A DNA stretch of 64,000 nucleotides, from contig NZ_CP165628.1 in the NCBI RefSeq assembly GCF_041200025.1, positions 1,860,001 to 1,924,000 on the forward strand, given 5' to 3'. The translations under genes and the position numbers were made by a program. How positions within the stretch are numbered: the stretch's first letter is position 1; every line of letters starts with the position of its first letter. This document shows positions 10,018 through 18,501 of this stretch, piece by piece. The notes beneath the pieces were generated by a model, which had not been told where the DNA came from, made no database searches, and saw nothing but the letters and a program-made list of their open reading frames with translations. This DNA comes from Rouxiella sp. WC2420 (GTDB taxonomy: Bacteria > Pseudomonadota > Gammaproteobacteria > Enterobacterales > Enterobacteriaceae).

Positions 10018-11397
10018 TCAGCGAACATTCATCGTACGTGACAGCTCCGGGATATCTTTCAGTTCGACACCTTTGATCATTTCAACCGGATGTGCCGCGC
10101 GGTGCAGCAAAATACTCAGGCCAGCCAGCAATGCCGGAATGGCCAGCACCAGGAAAATAACGTTTTGTCCGCTGAACAGACCGAGCAAGATCCCGCCCAT
10201 TGATGAGCTAATGATTGCGCCGGTGCGACCAATCCCGTGCATCCAGCAAACGCCGGTTGCGCGCATTTCTGTTGGATAAAAGGCCGGTGAAAACGCCTGC
10301 AGGCCGGTTTGCGCGCCGTTAATGCAAACGCCGCTCAGGAAAACCAATACCGCGAGTGTTGTCGCTCCGAAATTGCCGAGGCCCTGCGTCAGCAGGCAGC
10401 CCATGCCCACCAGATAGAACAGGGCAATCACGCGGCGAGCTTTATATTTATCCATCAGACCGCCCACCATCAGGCCGCCGAAGGTTCCGCCAAGCTGGAA
10501 TAAACCGGCAACAATCGCCGCTCGCTCCAGTGAAAAACCACTGTTGCGCATAATGGTCGGCAGCCAACCGTTGAGCAAATAAATCACAAACAGGCCCATA
10601 AAATAGGTTAGCCACAGCACCAGAGTGCCTTTTGCATAACCCTTGGTGAACAGCTGGAATACTTTAGCGGTTTTCTGAATGACTGGCGCTTTAAGCACAA
10701 ATTTAGTGTCACTGGCAAAGACTCCGCCAGCCCGACGCAGCACTTTTGCGATTTTCTCTTGTGCGACGTTTCGAACCACCATGTACATCGCTGACTCTGG
10801 CAGGACCCACATCAGCAAAGGCAGCATCAGTAACGGCACAATACCGCCTGCAAACAGCACAGACTTCCAGCCAAAATGTGGCAGCAGGCCAGCCGCAATA
10901 AAACCACCCAGGCCGGAGCCAATGTTAAAGCCGCTATACATCACCGTAATCAATAGGCTGCGGCGGCGCTCAGGCATATATTCGGAAACCAGCGTGACAG
11001 TATTTGGCATTACTGCGCCGAGCCCGAGGCCAGTCAGAAAACGCAGGCCCGCCATCTCCATTGGCGTGTGAGCGAAGGTGCTGAGCAGGCTAAAAATACC
11101 AAAGCACAGGATTGAAATCAGCAGCACGCGTTTACGACCAAAACGGTCAGCATAAGGACCGGCGACTAATGCGCCAATAGCCACGCCAAACATCGCTGCG
11201 CCTAAAATCGGGCCCATCTGTCCGCGTCCCATGCCCCAGTCTTCCATTAAAGCCGGGGCAATGAATCCCATAATTGCCGCATCGTAACCGTCAAACATGA
11301 TGATGATGAAACACAGCGATAAAATCAGCCATTGATAGCCCGAAATAGGACGGGAATCTATCCAGGCTTTTACATCGACAATACCGTTCTGACTCAT
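10018..11397 (-). CDS. Aromatic-acid/H+ symporter of the MFS (GalT/PcaK-like)
   Basis: A 459-residue carrier with 12 predicted membrane segments. The first segment carries the MFDGYDAAIMGF signature of the aromatic-acid:H+ symporter family, and GPYADRFGRKRVLLIS is the conserved loop 2-3 motif. It is the first gene of the operon with gallate dioxygenase, so uptake of gallate or a related hydroxybenzoate is likely. It is divergent from the DapF-like gene across a 397-base gap. Substrate is inferred from neighbours. Confidence 0.85.
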   Translation of the reverse strand: MSQNGIVDVKAWIDSRPISGYQWLILSLCFIIIMFDGYDAAIMGFIAPALMEDWGMGRGQMGPILGAAMFGVAIGALVAGPYADRFGRKRVLLISILCFGIFSLLSTFAHTPMEMAGLRFLTGLGLGAVMPNTVTLVSEYMPERRRSLLITVMYSGFNIGSGLGGFIAAGLLPHFGWKSVLFAGGIVPLLMLPLLMWVLPESAMYMVVRNVAQEKIAKVLRRAGGVFASDTKFVLKAPVIQKTAKVFQLFTKGYAKGTLVLWLTYFMGLFVIYLLNGWLPTIMRNSGFSLERAAIVAGLFQLGGTFGGLMVGGLMDKYKARRVIALFYLVGMGCLLTQGLGNFGATTLAVLVFLSGVCINGAQTGLQAFSPAFYPTEMRATGVCWMHGIGRTGAIISSSMGGILLGLFSGQNVIFLVLAIPALLAGLSILLHRAAHPVEMIKGVELKDIPELSRTMNVR

Positions 11398-11794
11398 AGG
11401 GTGCGCTCTCTATTTTTTTTATTAATGTGTGATCGGATTAAAACTTTCTAAAAAAATTATTGTTTTTTTATCGATGCATCCATGCAGAGAGTGACGGGGT
11501 ATAAAAATAATTTTATCTATTAAACAATATGTTGTGTTGTATTTGTTTGCTTCCCGTTCAACCACGTTAGGGGCTGAAAAGGCGAATGTCTGCCATAAAA
11601 TCGTTATGGAGATATGATTTTTATTTATAACCTCCATTTTTTGTATATTGAAATGACATTCAGTTTTGTTACTTAAATTGTGGGTTTAAAAGTGACAGGA
11701 TTTGTTGAAAGTGCCGCGATCTACCTCTCGTAAAAACGGTGGTGTATTCTCTGTCATTAGTTAATAACAACACTCACCAGCGGCAGGGCAGATT
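11398..11794. promoter_or_regulatory. Divergent control region of the phenolic-acid operon
   Basis: An AT-rich gap between two divergent genes, long enough for two promoters and operators. A 71-codon minus-strand frame at 11422-11637 has no family features and is probably chance. No LysR or other regulator gene adjoins the operon, so its control must come from elsewhere. I cannot assign a specific operator. Confidence 0.4.
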
Positions 11795-12640
11795 ATGAAT
11801 TCCTTTCTTTTTCATCGTTACCATGGTTTAGGCAATGACTATCTTGTTTGCCATCAAAGCGTGGCAGCGCAATTCTCATTGGAGCAAATCAGCCGCATTT
11901 GCGACCGCAACTACGGAATTGGTTCTGATGGGTTACTGATTGATATTGATGACGAAGAAGTACCGCGCGTGCGCATCATCAATCCTGATGGTTCAGAGGC
12001 CGAAAAAAGCGGCAATGGATTACGCATTTACGCACGTTATCTGTTTGATATTAAAAGGGTTGGCCATGAAACTTTTCTTGTTAATACGTTGGGTGGGCAG
12101 GTAAGTTGCGAGGTGACCGAGGGCGCGCATCAGGTGATTGTTGATATGGGGCAGGCGAAATTTAACCCATCGGCACTGCCAGCCACTATTGAAGGTGATG
12201 ACATGCTCGACCAACCGCTAGTGGTGGGTGGGCACCATCTGGATGTGACTTTGGTGTCCATGGGCAATCCGCACTGTGTCATCCGTGTAGCAAAACTGGA
12301 TCTGCCGCTGGTTCATCAGCTGGGCCCTGAGATCGAAACGCTGGCGATTTTCCCCAAACGCACCAACGTGCAGTTTGTCGAAGTCATCGACCGCGAGAAT
12401 ATCAGTATCGGGATTTGGGAGCGCGGGGCGGGTTATACGCTGGCTTCCGGCAGCAGCAGCTGCGCCGCAGCCAGTGCAATGCGCAAGTTGGGACTCGTTG
12501 GCGACAGCGTGACGGTGACTATGCCTGGCGGCCAACTGGCTATCTCCTTCTCGGGCGACTTTATGGTCAATATGCGCGGTCCCGTGCAGAAAATCGCCGA
12601 AATAATGCTAGATGCCGACTGTTTTTACGATTTGAAGTAA
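11795..12640 (+). CDS. DapF-fold protein with both catalytic cysteines replaced by serine
   Basis: The 281 residues follow diaminopimelate epimerase closely: HGLGNDYLV at the start, GIGSDGLL, NPDGSEAEKSGNGLR, SMGNPHCVI and WERGAGYTLASGSSSCAAA. In DapF the two active-site loops read AQCGNGAR and ACGSGACAA and their cysteines are the acid/base pair. Here the equivalents are Ser72 and Ser218. A true epimerase needs both thiols, so this is unlikely to be the housekeeping DapF. It is read divergently from the gallate operon. Proteins of this fold also include aconitate isomerase PrpF and the oxalomesaconate tautomerase GalD, so an isomerase role in that pathway is a testable guess. The start has AGGG seven bases upstream. 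Confidence 0.75.
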   Translation: MNSFLFHRYHGLGNDYLVCHQSVAAQFSLEQISRICDRNYGIGSDGLLIDIDDEEVPRVRIINPDGSEAEKSGNGLRIYARYLFDIKRVGHETFLVNTLGGQVSCEVTEGAHQVIVDMGQAKFNPSALPATIEGDDMLDQPLVVGGHHLDVTLVSMGNPHCVIRVAKLDLPLVHQLGPEIETLAIFPKRTNVQFVEVIDRENISIGIWERGAGYTLASGSSSCAAASAMRKLGLVGDSVTVTMPGGQLAISFSGDFMVNMRGPVQKIAEIMLDADCFYDLK

Positions 12641-12664
12641 CGGCCTTGAAGTCATTTTTTGGTC

Positions 12665-12684
12665 GCTCCCTCAGGTGAGGGAGC
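12665..12684. terminator. Inverted repeat between convergent genes
   Basis: A perfect 8-bp stem, GCTCCCTC and GAGGGAGC, with loop AGGT, lies between the stops of the DapF-like gene and the SDR gene. No clear T run follows on either strand, so terminator activity is possible but not certain. Confidence 0.45.
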
Positions 12685-12696
12685 CTTACAAACGAC

Positions 12697-13503
12697 TTAA
12701 ACTTTACTGGTTTTCGGTCGCAGGATTTTTTCGGCAATGAGCAGCAGGCGGCGGCGAGTGACGAATCGTTGCAGCTGGCCAAGCAGCCAATTGTTGCAGC
12801 CGGTGATGAGATAGTTGCGCTGTTCGTCGAGCGCCTTAAGTGCCAGATTCACCACAGTATCGGCCTTCATTCTCTTTCCTACAGAGGCCTCTTCTGCATT
12901 GACTACGTCAAAAAAAGCCGTATCGGTTGCTCCGGGGCACAGTGCCAGCACGCGCACGCCGCGCTGGCGATTTTCGGCCCAAAGCGCCTCGGAGAATGAC
13001 AGCAGAAAGGCTTTGGTCGCGCCGTAAATTGCCATGTAAGGGTCAGGCTGCATGGCGGCAGTAGAGGCTACGTTGATCACCGCGCCGTCGCCGCGCTTTA
13101 TCATCGCCGGCAGCAGGGCATGCGTAAGTTCCACCGGCGACAGGCAGTTAATTTGAATTTCTTCTCGCTGGCGGTCCAGCAACAGCTGATCAAACACACC
13201 GTAGGTGGCAAAACCGGCGTTATTAATGAGAATGTCCGGTGAAAGTTTGGCTTCATTGAGCTGATCCAGAATTGAGGGCGTGGCGTCGCTGGCACTGAGG
13301 TCCTGGGTAATCACCAGAGTGGCGATGCCATGTTGCTTTGCCAGTTTGTTCGCTAACGCCTGTAATTTGCTCTGATTGCGCGCGACCAACACCAGACTCA
13401 CGCCTTTTGCGGCTAACTTTTCAGCAAATACCTGCCCGATGCCCGACGATGCCCCGGTGATTAGCGCCGTTTTTCCTGAATAATTGAAAGATTCCATGCC
13501 CAT
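12697..13503 (-). CDS. SDR-family oxidoreductase
   Basis: A classical short-chain dehydrogenase of about 268 residues with TGASSGIGQVFAEKLA for cofactor binding, NNAGFATYG, the catalytic serine in INVASTAA and YGATKAFLLSF. A hydrophobic C-terminal helix region (NNWLLGQLQRFVTRRRLLL) resembles YqjQ/DltE-type SDRs. Two close starts, ATG at 13503 and 13497, share one AGGA site; I use the first. It is divergent from a MerR regulator and its promoter shows a long-spacer MerR-type arrangement, so it is probably the regulator's target. Substrate unknown. Confidence 0.85.
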   Translation of the reverse strand: MGMESFNYSGKTALITGASSGIGQVFAEKLAAKGVSLVLVARNQSKLQALANKLAKQHGIATLVITQDLSASDATPSILDQLNEAKLSPDILINNAGFATYGVFDQLLLDRQREEIQINCLSPVELTHALLPAMIKRGDGAVINVASTAAMQPDPYMAIYGATKAFLLSFSEALWAENRQRGVRVLALCPGATDTAFFDVVNAEEASVGKRMKADTVVNLALKALDEQRNYLITGCNNWLLGQLQRFVTRRRLLLIAEKILRPKTSKV

Positions 13504-13530
13504 TTTCCTGTTTGAGGTTATGCTGCAAAC

Positions 13531-13562
13531 AGGGTAAACCGTGGAGTCTAGTCTACGGTCAA
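13531..13562 (-). promoter_or_regulatory. MerR-type promoter/operator for the SDR gene
   Basis: On the minus strand TTGACC (13562-13557) and TACCCT (13536-13531) are separated by 20 bases instead of 17, which is typical of promoters activated by MerR proteins. The spacer contains the near-palindrome 13538-13559, with arms ACCGT and ACGGT around a GGAGTCTAGTCT core. The element lies between the SDR and MerR genes, in the place expected for the regulator's binding site. Confidence 0.6.
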
Positions 13563-13593
13563 GCAAGTTTTAAGCAGAATGAAGGGTGATAAA

Positions 13594-13962
13594 ATGCGGA
13601 TTGGAGAGTTGTGTGCCAAAGCGGGTTTACCAAAAGATACAGTGCGTTACTACGAGCGTCAGGGGCTGCTGGAGAAAATACCGCAGCCCAATGGCAGTAA
13701 TAACTATAAAGTTTATTCAGCGATAGATTTGCAACGTTTGAAAATGATCAAACACGCCAAGATGCTGGGTTTTACCCTTGGCGAAATCTCGGACGTGTTG
13801 GCAGTCTGGATTGAAGATCGGTTCAGCGTCGAGCAAAAGACGGCAAGCCTGCGACGCAAACTGGTACAAATTGAAGAAAAAGAGCAGGCACTGATTGCGC
13901 TGCGGGCCGGTATCCTCAATGCGCTTGACAAAGTTGGGCAACCTTGCGATGACGCCTTTTGA
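13594..13962 (+). CDS. MerR-family transcriptional regulator
   Basis: A 122-residue regulator starting MRIGELCAKAGLPKDTVRYY, the usual winged-helix start, with YERQGLLEKIPQPNG following. A dimerisation coiled coil (KTASLRRKLVQIEEKEQALI) fills the C-terminal half. The frame extends to ATG 13579, but the internal ATG has AAGG eight bases ahead and gives the standard N-terminus. Only one cysteine (in QPCDDAF) lies at the C-terminus, so a classical metal site is doubtful. It most likely controls the divergent SDR gene. Confidence 0.88.
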   Translation: MRIGELCAKAGLPKDTVRYYERQGLLEKIPQPNGSNNYKVYSAIDLQRLKMIKHAKMLGFTLGEISDVLAVWIEDRFSVEQKTASLRRKLVQIEEKEQALIALRAGILNALDKVGQPCDDAF

Positions 13963-14033
13963 CCCACAGCGTATGAATCCTTGTTGCCAGCCTGGAGTTA
14001 ACTCAGATTTCCATTGTTGAGCGCCTAACCCGC

Positions 14034-14972
14034 CTAGCGCTGGCGGCCCAGTACTGATGCGCCGACCAAACCGCCCTGACTGACAAATTTACCCGGAACA
14101 ACCAGCGGTTGCGGATACGAGTGCAACGTTGATTGCCTCACCCTTTCATCGAGGGCAGCAATCAGTCGCGGTACGGTCGCCAGACCGCCGCCGACTACCA
14201 CTTTTGTCGCGCCAATGATATTGACCAACAAAGTCAGAGGCTCACCGACCAACTGTAGCCATGCCTCAATAGTGAGCACTGACTGAGCATCTTCATCCTG
14301 CCAGCCGCTGATAATTTGCTGGCTGGTCAAGCTTTGCTGGTGGAGTTCGTGATGCAGTCTTTCCATCCCGCGCGCGCCGCCGAGCATATCAAGACAGCCA
14401 GTCTGGCCGCAGCCGCACGGCAGGCGCGGGATGCGAACCAGATTATTATCAAGCACCAGCTCGGTACGAGTAATCGCCCCATGGCCCCACTCTCCGGCAA
14501 CGCCGCCGTGACCGCGCACCAGCTGACCGTTAAATACGATGCCGCCGCCCACTCCGGTGCCGAGAATAACGCCGACCACAATGGGCAAACCCATACCTTC
14601 GCCAACGTGGGCCTCAGCTAGCGCAAAGCAGTCGGCGTCATTGGCCACGCTAACGCGGCGTTTGAGAACCTGCGAAAGCTCGGCAGCCAGATTATGTCCG
14701 GCAAATCCGGGAATATTAGTCGCCATCACTTCACCGCTTTGCGGCGAAACCAGGCCAGCGGTCGAAATTGCCAGCGGAGTATCCTCCGGATGCCCGTCGC
14801 CGTGCTCGGTGAGTAAGGCTTGCAAAGCCAGCACAAACTCATCCCAGGACTGGGCCGGAGTCGCCACGCGCGCCAGTTCGGTGACTTCACCCTGCTGCCG
14901 CGAGAGGCCAAATTTAATAAAGGAACCGCCGATATCGGCACAAAACACTACCGTGCCTGTATTTACCATCAT
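14034..14972 (-). CDS. ROK-family sugar kinase
   Basis: A 312-residue ROK kinase: phosphate-binding FCADIGGSFIKFGL, catalytic aspartate in VANDADCFALAEA, ILGTGVGGGIVFNG and the zinc motif LPCGCGQTGCLDMLGG. Such enzymes phosphorylate glucose, N-acetylglucosamine, N-acetylmannosamine or related sugars. It overlaps the upstream permease gene by four bases and closes the operon SBP-permease-permease-kinase. That suggests the imported compound carries a sugar. The exact sugar cannot be told. Confidence 0.85.
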   Translation of the reverse strand: MMVNTGTVVFCADIGGSFIKFGLSRQQGEVTELARVATPAQSWDEFVLALQALLTEHGDGHPEDTPLAISTAGLVSPQSGEVMATNIPGFAGHNLAAELSQVLKRRVSVANDADCFALAEAHVGEGMGLPIVVGVILGTGVGGGIVFNGQLVRGHGGVAGEWGHGAITRTELVLDNNLVRIPRLPCGCGQTGCLDMLGGARGMERLHHELHQQSLTSQQIISGWQDEDAQSVLTIEAWLQLVGEPLTLLVNIIGATKVVVGGGLATVPRLIAALDERVRQSTLHSYPQPLVVPGKFVSQGGLVGASVLGRQR

Positions 14973-15838
14973 GAACGCTTGTCCAGTAAGTCGCGCAGCC
15001 CGTCGCCCAGTACGTTAAAACCAAGCACTGTCAGCATAATTGCCAGTCCGGGGAACAGCGAGAGATAGATATTAATGCCGAGAAAGTTTCGACCATCACT
15101 CATCATTGTACCCCATTCGGGCATGGGCGGCTGTACGCCGAGACCAAGAAATGACAGGCTTGCCGCCGCGAGGATAACTGTCCCGGCGGTCAGTGTAGAT
15201 TGCACGATGATCGGCCCAATGGCATTGCGCAAAATATAATGCACGACAATGCGATACCACGAGAGTCCCAGCGCCTGCGCGGCCTCGACATACTCCATGC
15301 GTTTCAGGCCAAGAGTCAGGTTACGGCTGAGGCGCGCATACACAGGAATGGCAAACAGCGAGATGGCAATCAGCAGATTAGCCAGCCCGCCGCCAAGTAT
15401 GCTGACCACTAAAATTGCCAGCACGATACCGGGGAAGGCGAACAGCATGTCCATCACCCACATAATCACCATATCTATATAACGGCCAGCCATTCCTGAA
15501 AGCACGCCGAGGGGAATGCCAACCAGCATTGCGAGACCGACACTGAGCACCACCTCGATAATCGATATCCGCGCACCGTAAATCACTCGCGCGAAAATAT
15601 CTCGGCCATAGTCGTCGGTGCCAAAGAAATGATCGGCGGAGGGGGGAAGCAACGTGTTAAGCAGATCCTGATTATAAGGGTCTTGAGCAGAAACCCAGGG
15701 GGCAAACAGGCCGAGTAAAACTATTGCGGCAATCATCACCCCGCCAAAAGTAATGCCGGGATGTCGCCAAAGCCAGCGGAACAGCAGCGCAGTGCGGCTT
15801 TTTTTACCCGCATGAACAGCGGTGAGGATGCTCATCAT
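14969..15838 (-). CDS. Peptide-type ABC permease (DppC/OppC-like)
   Basis: The 289-residue inner-membrane subunit has a long N-terminal helix, the OppC_N-like PWVSAQDPYNQDLLN segment and six membrane spans. The EAA loop that docks to the ATPases reads EAAQALGLSWYRIVVHYI. Its start overlaps the upstream DppB-like gene by four bases. With that gene, the binding protein and the distant double ATPase it forms an oligopeptide/nickel-type importer. Confidence 0.9.
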   Translation of the reverse strand: MMSILTAVHAGKKSRTALLFRWLWRHPGITFGGVMIAAIVLLGLFAPWVSAQDPYNQDLLNTLLPPSADHFFGTDDYGRDIFARVIYGARISIIEVVLSVGLAMLVGIPLGVLSGMAGRYIDMVIMWVMDMLFAFPGIVLAILVVSILGGGLANLLIAISLFAIPVYARLSRNLTLGLKRMEYVEAAQALGLSWYRIVVHYILRNAIGPIIVQSTLTAGTVILAAASLSFLGLGVQPPMPEWGTMMSDGRNFLGINIYLSLFPGLAIMLTVLGFNVLGDGLRDLLDKRS

Positions 15839-16755
15839 TCAAACCTTATTTTCGGATTGAGCAGGGCAATCAGCAGTTCGCCCAGCAGGTTCATCACCAC
15901 CACGCCACACACGGCGACCAGCGCCACGCCCTGAATCACCGGATAGTCGCGATAGCGCACTGAATCTACCAGCAGCCGACCAATTCCCGGCCAGTTAAAT
16001 ACCGACTCGGTAACCACCGCGCCGCCAACCAGGCTGCCAAAATTCAATGCTACGATGGTCACAATCGGGATCAGCGCATTGCGAAACGCGTGGCTGCAAT
16101 AAATGCTCATGGCCGACAAACCCTTGGCCCGCGCGGTGCGAATATAATCTTCCGACAGCACGTCCAGCATGCTTGAACGCGTCATTCTGGCCATCACTGC
16201 CATTGGTAAAACGGCTAAGGTGACCGACGGCAGAATATAACTTTTCCACGACGACGCGCCGAGCAGCGGCAGCCAGCCTAGCTCGACTGAAAAAGTGTTC
16301 ATCGCCATCAGTCCGAGCCAGAAGTTGGCGATTGAAGCTCCGGCAATCGCCAACAGCATCACGCCGTAATCTGGCCAACGGTTTCGGTAAATTGCTCCTA
16401 GCATGCCTGCAGGCACGCCAATGGCGATCGCCAGAAAATAGGCAAACACCGCCAGCGCCAGCGTATAAGGCAGCCGTTCGCCAATCTCCTGCGTGACCGG
16501 CTGCTGTGACTGAAGCGAAAGCCCGAGATTGCCGTGCATCACATCGCGGGCAAAATGTGCATACTGCGTAACGATGGGCAGGTCCAGACCCAGTCGGGTT
16601 CGCATGTGATCCACCGCTTCCTGCGTTGCTTCAGGACCGGCCATCATGCGCGCCGGATCGCCAGGCAGTGCGCGGATCGACACGAAAATCAGCATCGACA
16701 CGCCAATCAGGATCACCGGAAAGGCCAGCAGTTTTTTGGCTAAATAGGCTTTCAT
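15835..16755 (-). CDS. Peptide-type ABC permease (DppB/OppB-like)
   Basis: A 306-residue permease with the family start LAKKLLAFPVILIGVSMLIF, the periplasmic loop RALPGDPARMMAGPEAT and the ATPase-docking loop TARAKGLSAMSIYCSHAFRN. VFNWPGIGRLLVDSVRYRDY near the C-terminus is typical of DppB. It sits 8 bases after the binding-protein gene and overlaps the DppC-like gene, so all are co-expressed. It would form the heterodimeric channel with the DppC-like protein. Confidence 0.92.
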   Translation of the reverse strand: MKAYLAKKLLAFPVILIGVSMLIFVSIRALPGDPARMMAGPEATQEAVDHMRTRLGLDLPIVTQYAHFARDVMHGNLGLSLQSQQPVTQEIGERLPYTLALAVFAYFLAIAIGVPAGMLGAIYRNRWPDYGVMLLAIAGASIANFWLGLMAMNTFSVELGWLPLLGASSWKSYILPSVTLAVLPMAVMARMTRSSMLDVLSEDYIRTARAKGLSAMSIYCSHAFRNALIPIVTIVALNFGSLVGGAVVTESVFNWPGIGRLLVDSVRYRDYPVIQGVALVAVCGVVVMNLLGELLIALLNPKIRFE

Positions 16756-16763
16756 GCCGCGTC

Positions 16764-18305
16764 CTACCCTTTGTGGGCGTCTTTAACAATCACGTTACCG
16801 CCGGGGATCATCCACACGCCGGAGATGTTGGATCCGGTGGCGTACAAGTCATTTTGATAATAGAGCAGCACCTGCGGGGCCTGAACGTTGATCTCCTGCT
16901 GTGCTTGAACGTATAGCTGGTTGCGGGCGTTGACGTCTTGCGTCGAGGCGGCGTCATCCAGCAGTTTGTCGAGCCTGGCATCGCTAAAGAACCCAAGATT
17001 AGCGCCACCCGGTGCGAAGCTGCCTGAGTAGTACAGCGGCCTTAACTGCAAGTCTGCGCCGTTGACGCCGGAGGACCACGAGGCCAGTACTGCGCCGGTG
17101 CCGTCAGCCTTTTTCCCCGCCGCATCGGCAAATGCCGCTTTGGTCCATACGCCGCTTTCCATCTGGCGCACGTCGAGTTTGACGCCGATCTTCGCCCACA
17201 TACTTTGCAGCACCTGGCCAATACGCGCATCTGCGCCCTGAACCGCTATAGACATATTGAAACCGTTGGCGTAACCGGCTTCTTTCAGCAATGCTTTGGC
17301 TTTTTCGATATTCAGCGGGTAAGGATTTAACGTTTTGTCATAGCCGGGGGTGATAGGTGCCAGCGGCGAGTTTGCCGGCGTTGCGAAGCCGGACATGATT
17401 GCCCGCACCAGACCATCCCGGTCGGTGGCAAAGTTCAGCGCCTGACGCACGCGCACGTCGTTCAGCGGTTTAAGCTGGGTATTCAGAGCAACCCAAAATA
17501 CCGAGGCGCCCGGGCTTTCGTGCAGCTGGAATTTAGGATTGTTTTTCAGCACGCGGGCAAACTGCGGCGGCACCGGATTGATGACGTCGGCCTCACCGGC
17601 CTGCAGCGCCATGTTCATCACCGATGACTCGGAACTCCAGGTCCATTTGATATCTTCTGGTCCATCTGACTTGCCCCAGTAACCCGGATTTTTTTCTTCC
17701 AACACGAATTCGCCGGTCTTGTACTGCACCATTTTGTATGGGCCGGTTCCGACAGCTTTGCTGTCCAGCGTTCCGGCTTTATCCGCCGTCGGGCTGACCA
17801 TCAAACACGCGCCGGTGGTCAACAGATTCAGAAACGCCGGATAGGGTTTTTTCAGCTTGAACACCACGGTGTTGTCGTCAACTTTGCTGACGCTGTCGAT
17901 AAAAGTGCGCAGGCGACCGCTGGCGGCCAGGCCGCGTTTCACATCGAGATGGCGGGCGAAGTTGGCGACTACGGCGTCTGCATTGAAAGGCGTGCCGTCG
18001 TGAAACTTGACTCCGCTGCGCAGTTTGAAGGTCCACACCAGTCCGCTGGTGTCGCTGCTCCACGAGGTGGCAAGCGCCGGTTCAAGCTTGAGTTCGGGCG
18101 ACATTTTCAGCAGGCCTTCGTACATCGGGTCCAATACCGTGGCGGTAAACGTCGCGGTCTGGTTACCCGGGTCCATGCTGCGCGGAGCCTCATTTTGCAT
18201 TACCGTCAGTGTCGCGGCATGAAGAGGGGCGGCGATTGCGGCGAGCATTGCGACGCCGAGAAGAGTCAAACGTCCCGGACAGCCGATAGTTCTAAAACCT
18301 TTCAT
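16764..18305 (-). CDS. Periplasmic substrate-binding protein, family 5 (peptide type)
   Basis: A 513-residue SBP_bac_5 protein with a cleavable signal peptide (GRLTLLGVAMLAAIAAPLHA, cut after AHA-like ALHA). Family regions include APRSMDPGNQTA, LVWTFKLRSGVKFHDGTPFN and VRQALNFATDRDGLV. The frame opens at 18338, but ATG at 18305 has AGAGGAAG upstream and begins the signal peptide. It heads the minus-strand operon with two permeases and a ROK kinase. Ligands of this family include peptides, opines, glycans and nickel; the neighbours point to a peptide, perhaps sugar-linked. Confidence 0.92.
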   Translation of the reverse strand: MKGFRTIGCPGRLTLLGVAMLAAIAAPLHAATLTVMQNEAPRSMDPGNQTATFTATVLDPMYEGLLKMSPELKLEPALATSWSSDTSGLVWTFKLRSGVKFHDGTPFNADAVVANFARHLDVKRGLAASGRLRTFIDSVSKVDDNTVVFKLKKPYPAFLNLLTTGACLMVSPTADKAGTLDSKAVGTGPYKMVQYKTGEFVLEEKNPGYWGKSDGPEDIKWTWSSESSVMNMALQAGEADVINPVPPQFARVLKNNPKFQLHESPGASVFWVALNTQLKPLNDVRVRQALNFATDRDGLVRAIMSGFATPANSPLAPITPGYDKTLNPYPLNIEKAKALLKEAGYANGFNMSIAVQGADARIGQVLQSMWAKIGVKLDVRQMESGVWTKAAFADAAGKKADGTGAVLASWSSGVNGADLQLRPLYYSGSFAPGGANLGFFSDARLDKLLDDAASTQDVNARNQLYVQAQQEINVQAPQVLLYYQNDLYATGSNISGVWMIPGGNVIVKDAHKG

Positions 18306-18501
18306 AAATCTTCCTCTGCCAATAAACGGTGAATGCAAAAATAGCCGACCTTTATTCTCTACAATTCGCGGCTGATTATTTCATACGAAATGCTTATATC
18401 TGATTATTTAGTTAAATTTGTGAACTAATTGGCATTGATATATTCATTTTATAAGTTTAATGTCAAGGCGGAATAACCAAAAATGAGAGCGCTGAAACGG
18501 A
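18306..18501. promoter_or_regulatory. Divergent promoter region of the ABC/M81 locus
   Basis: A 196-base AT-rich gap between the binding-protein gene and the ROK regulator gene. The divergent layout suggests both operons are controlled here by the ROK repressor. I did not find a convincing palindromic operator by eye. Confidence 0.45.

Noticed and set aside
11422..11637. 71-codon minus-strand frame upstream of the aromatic-acid carrier
   Set aside because: AT-driven composition and no start signals; judged chance.
11795..12640. Housekeeping diaminopimelate epimerase
   Set aside because: Both catalytic cysteines are serine and the gene lies beside a catabolic operon.
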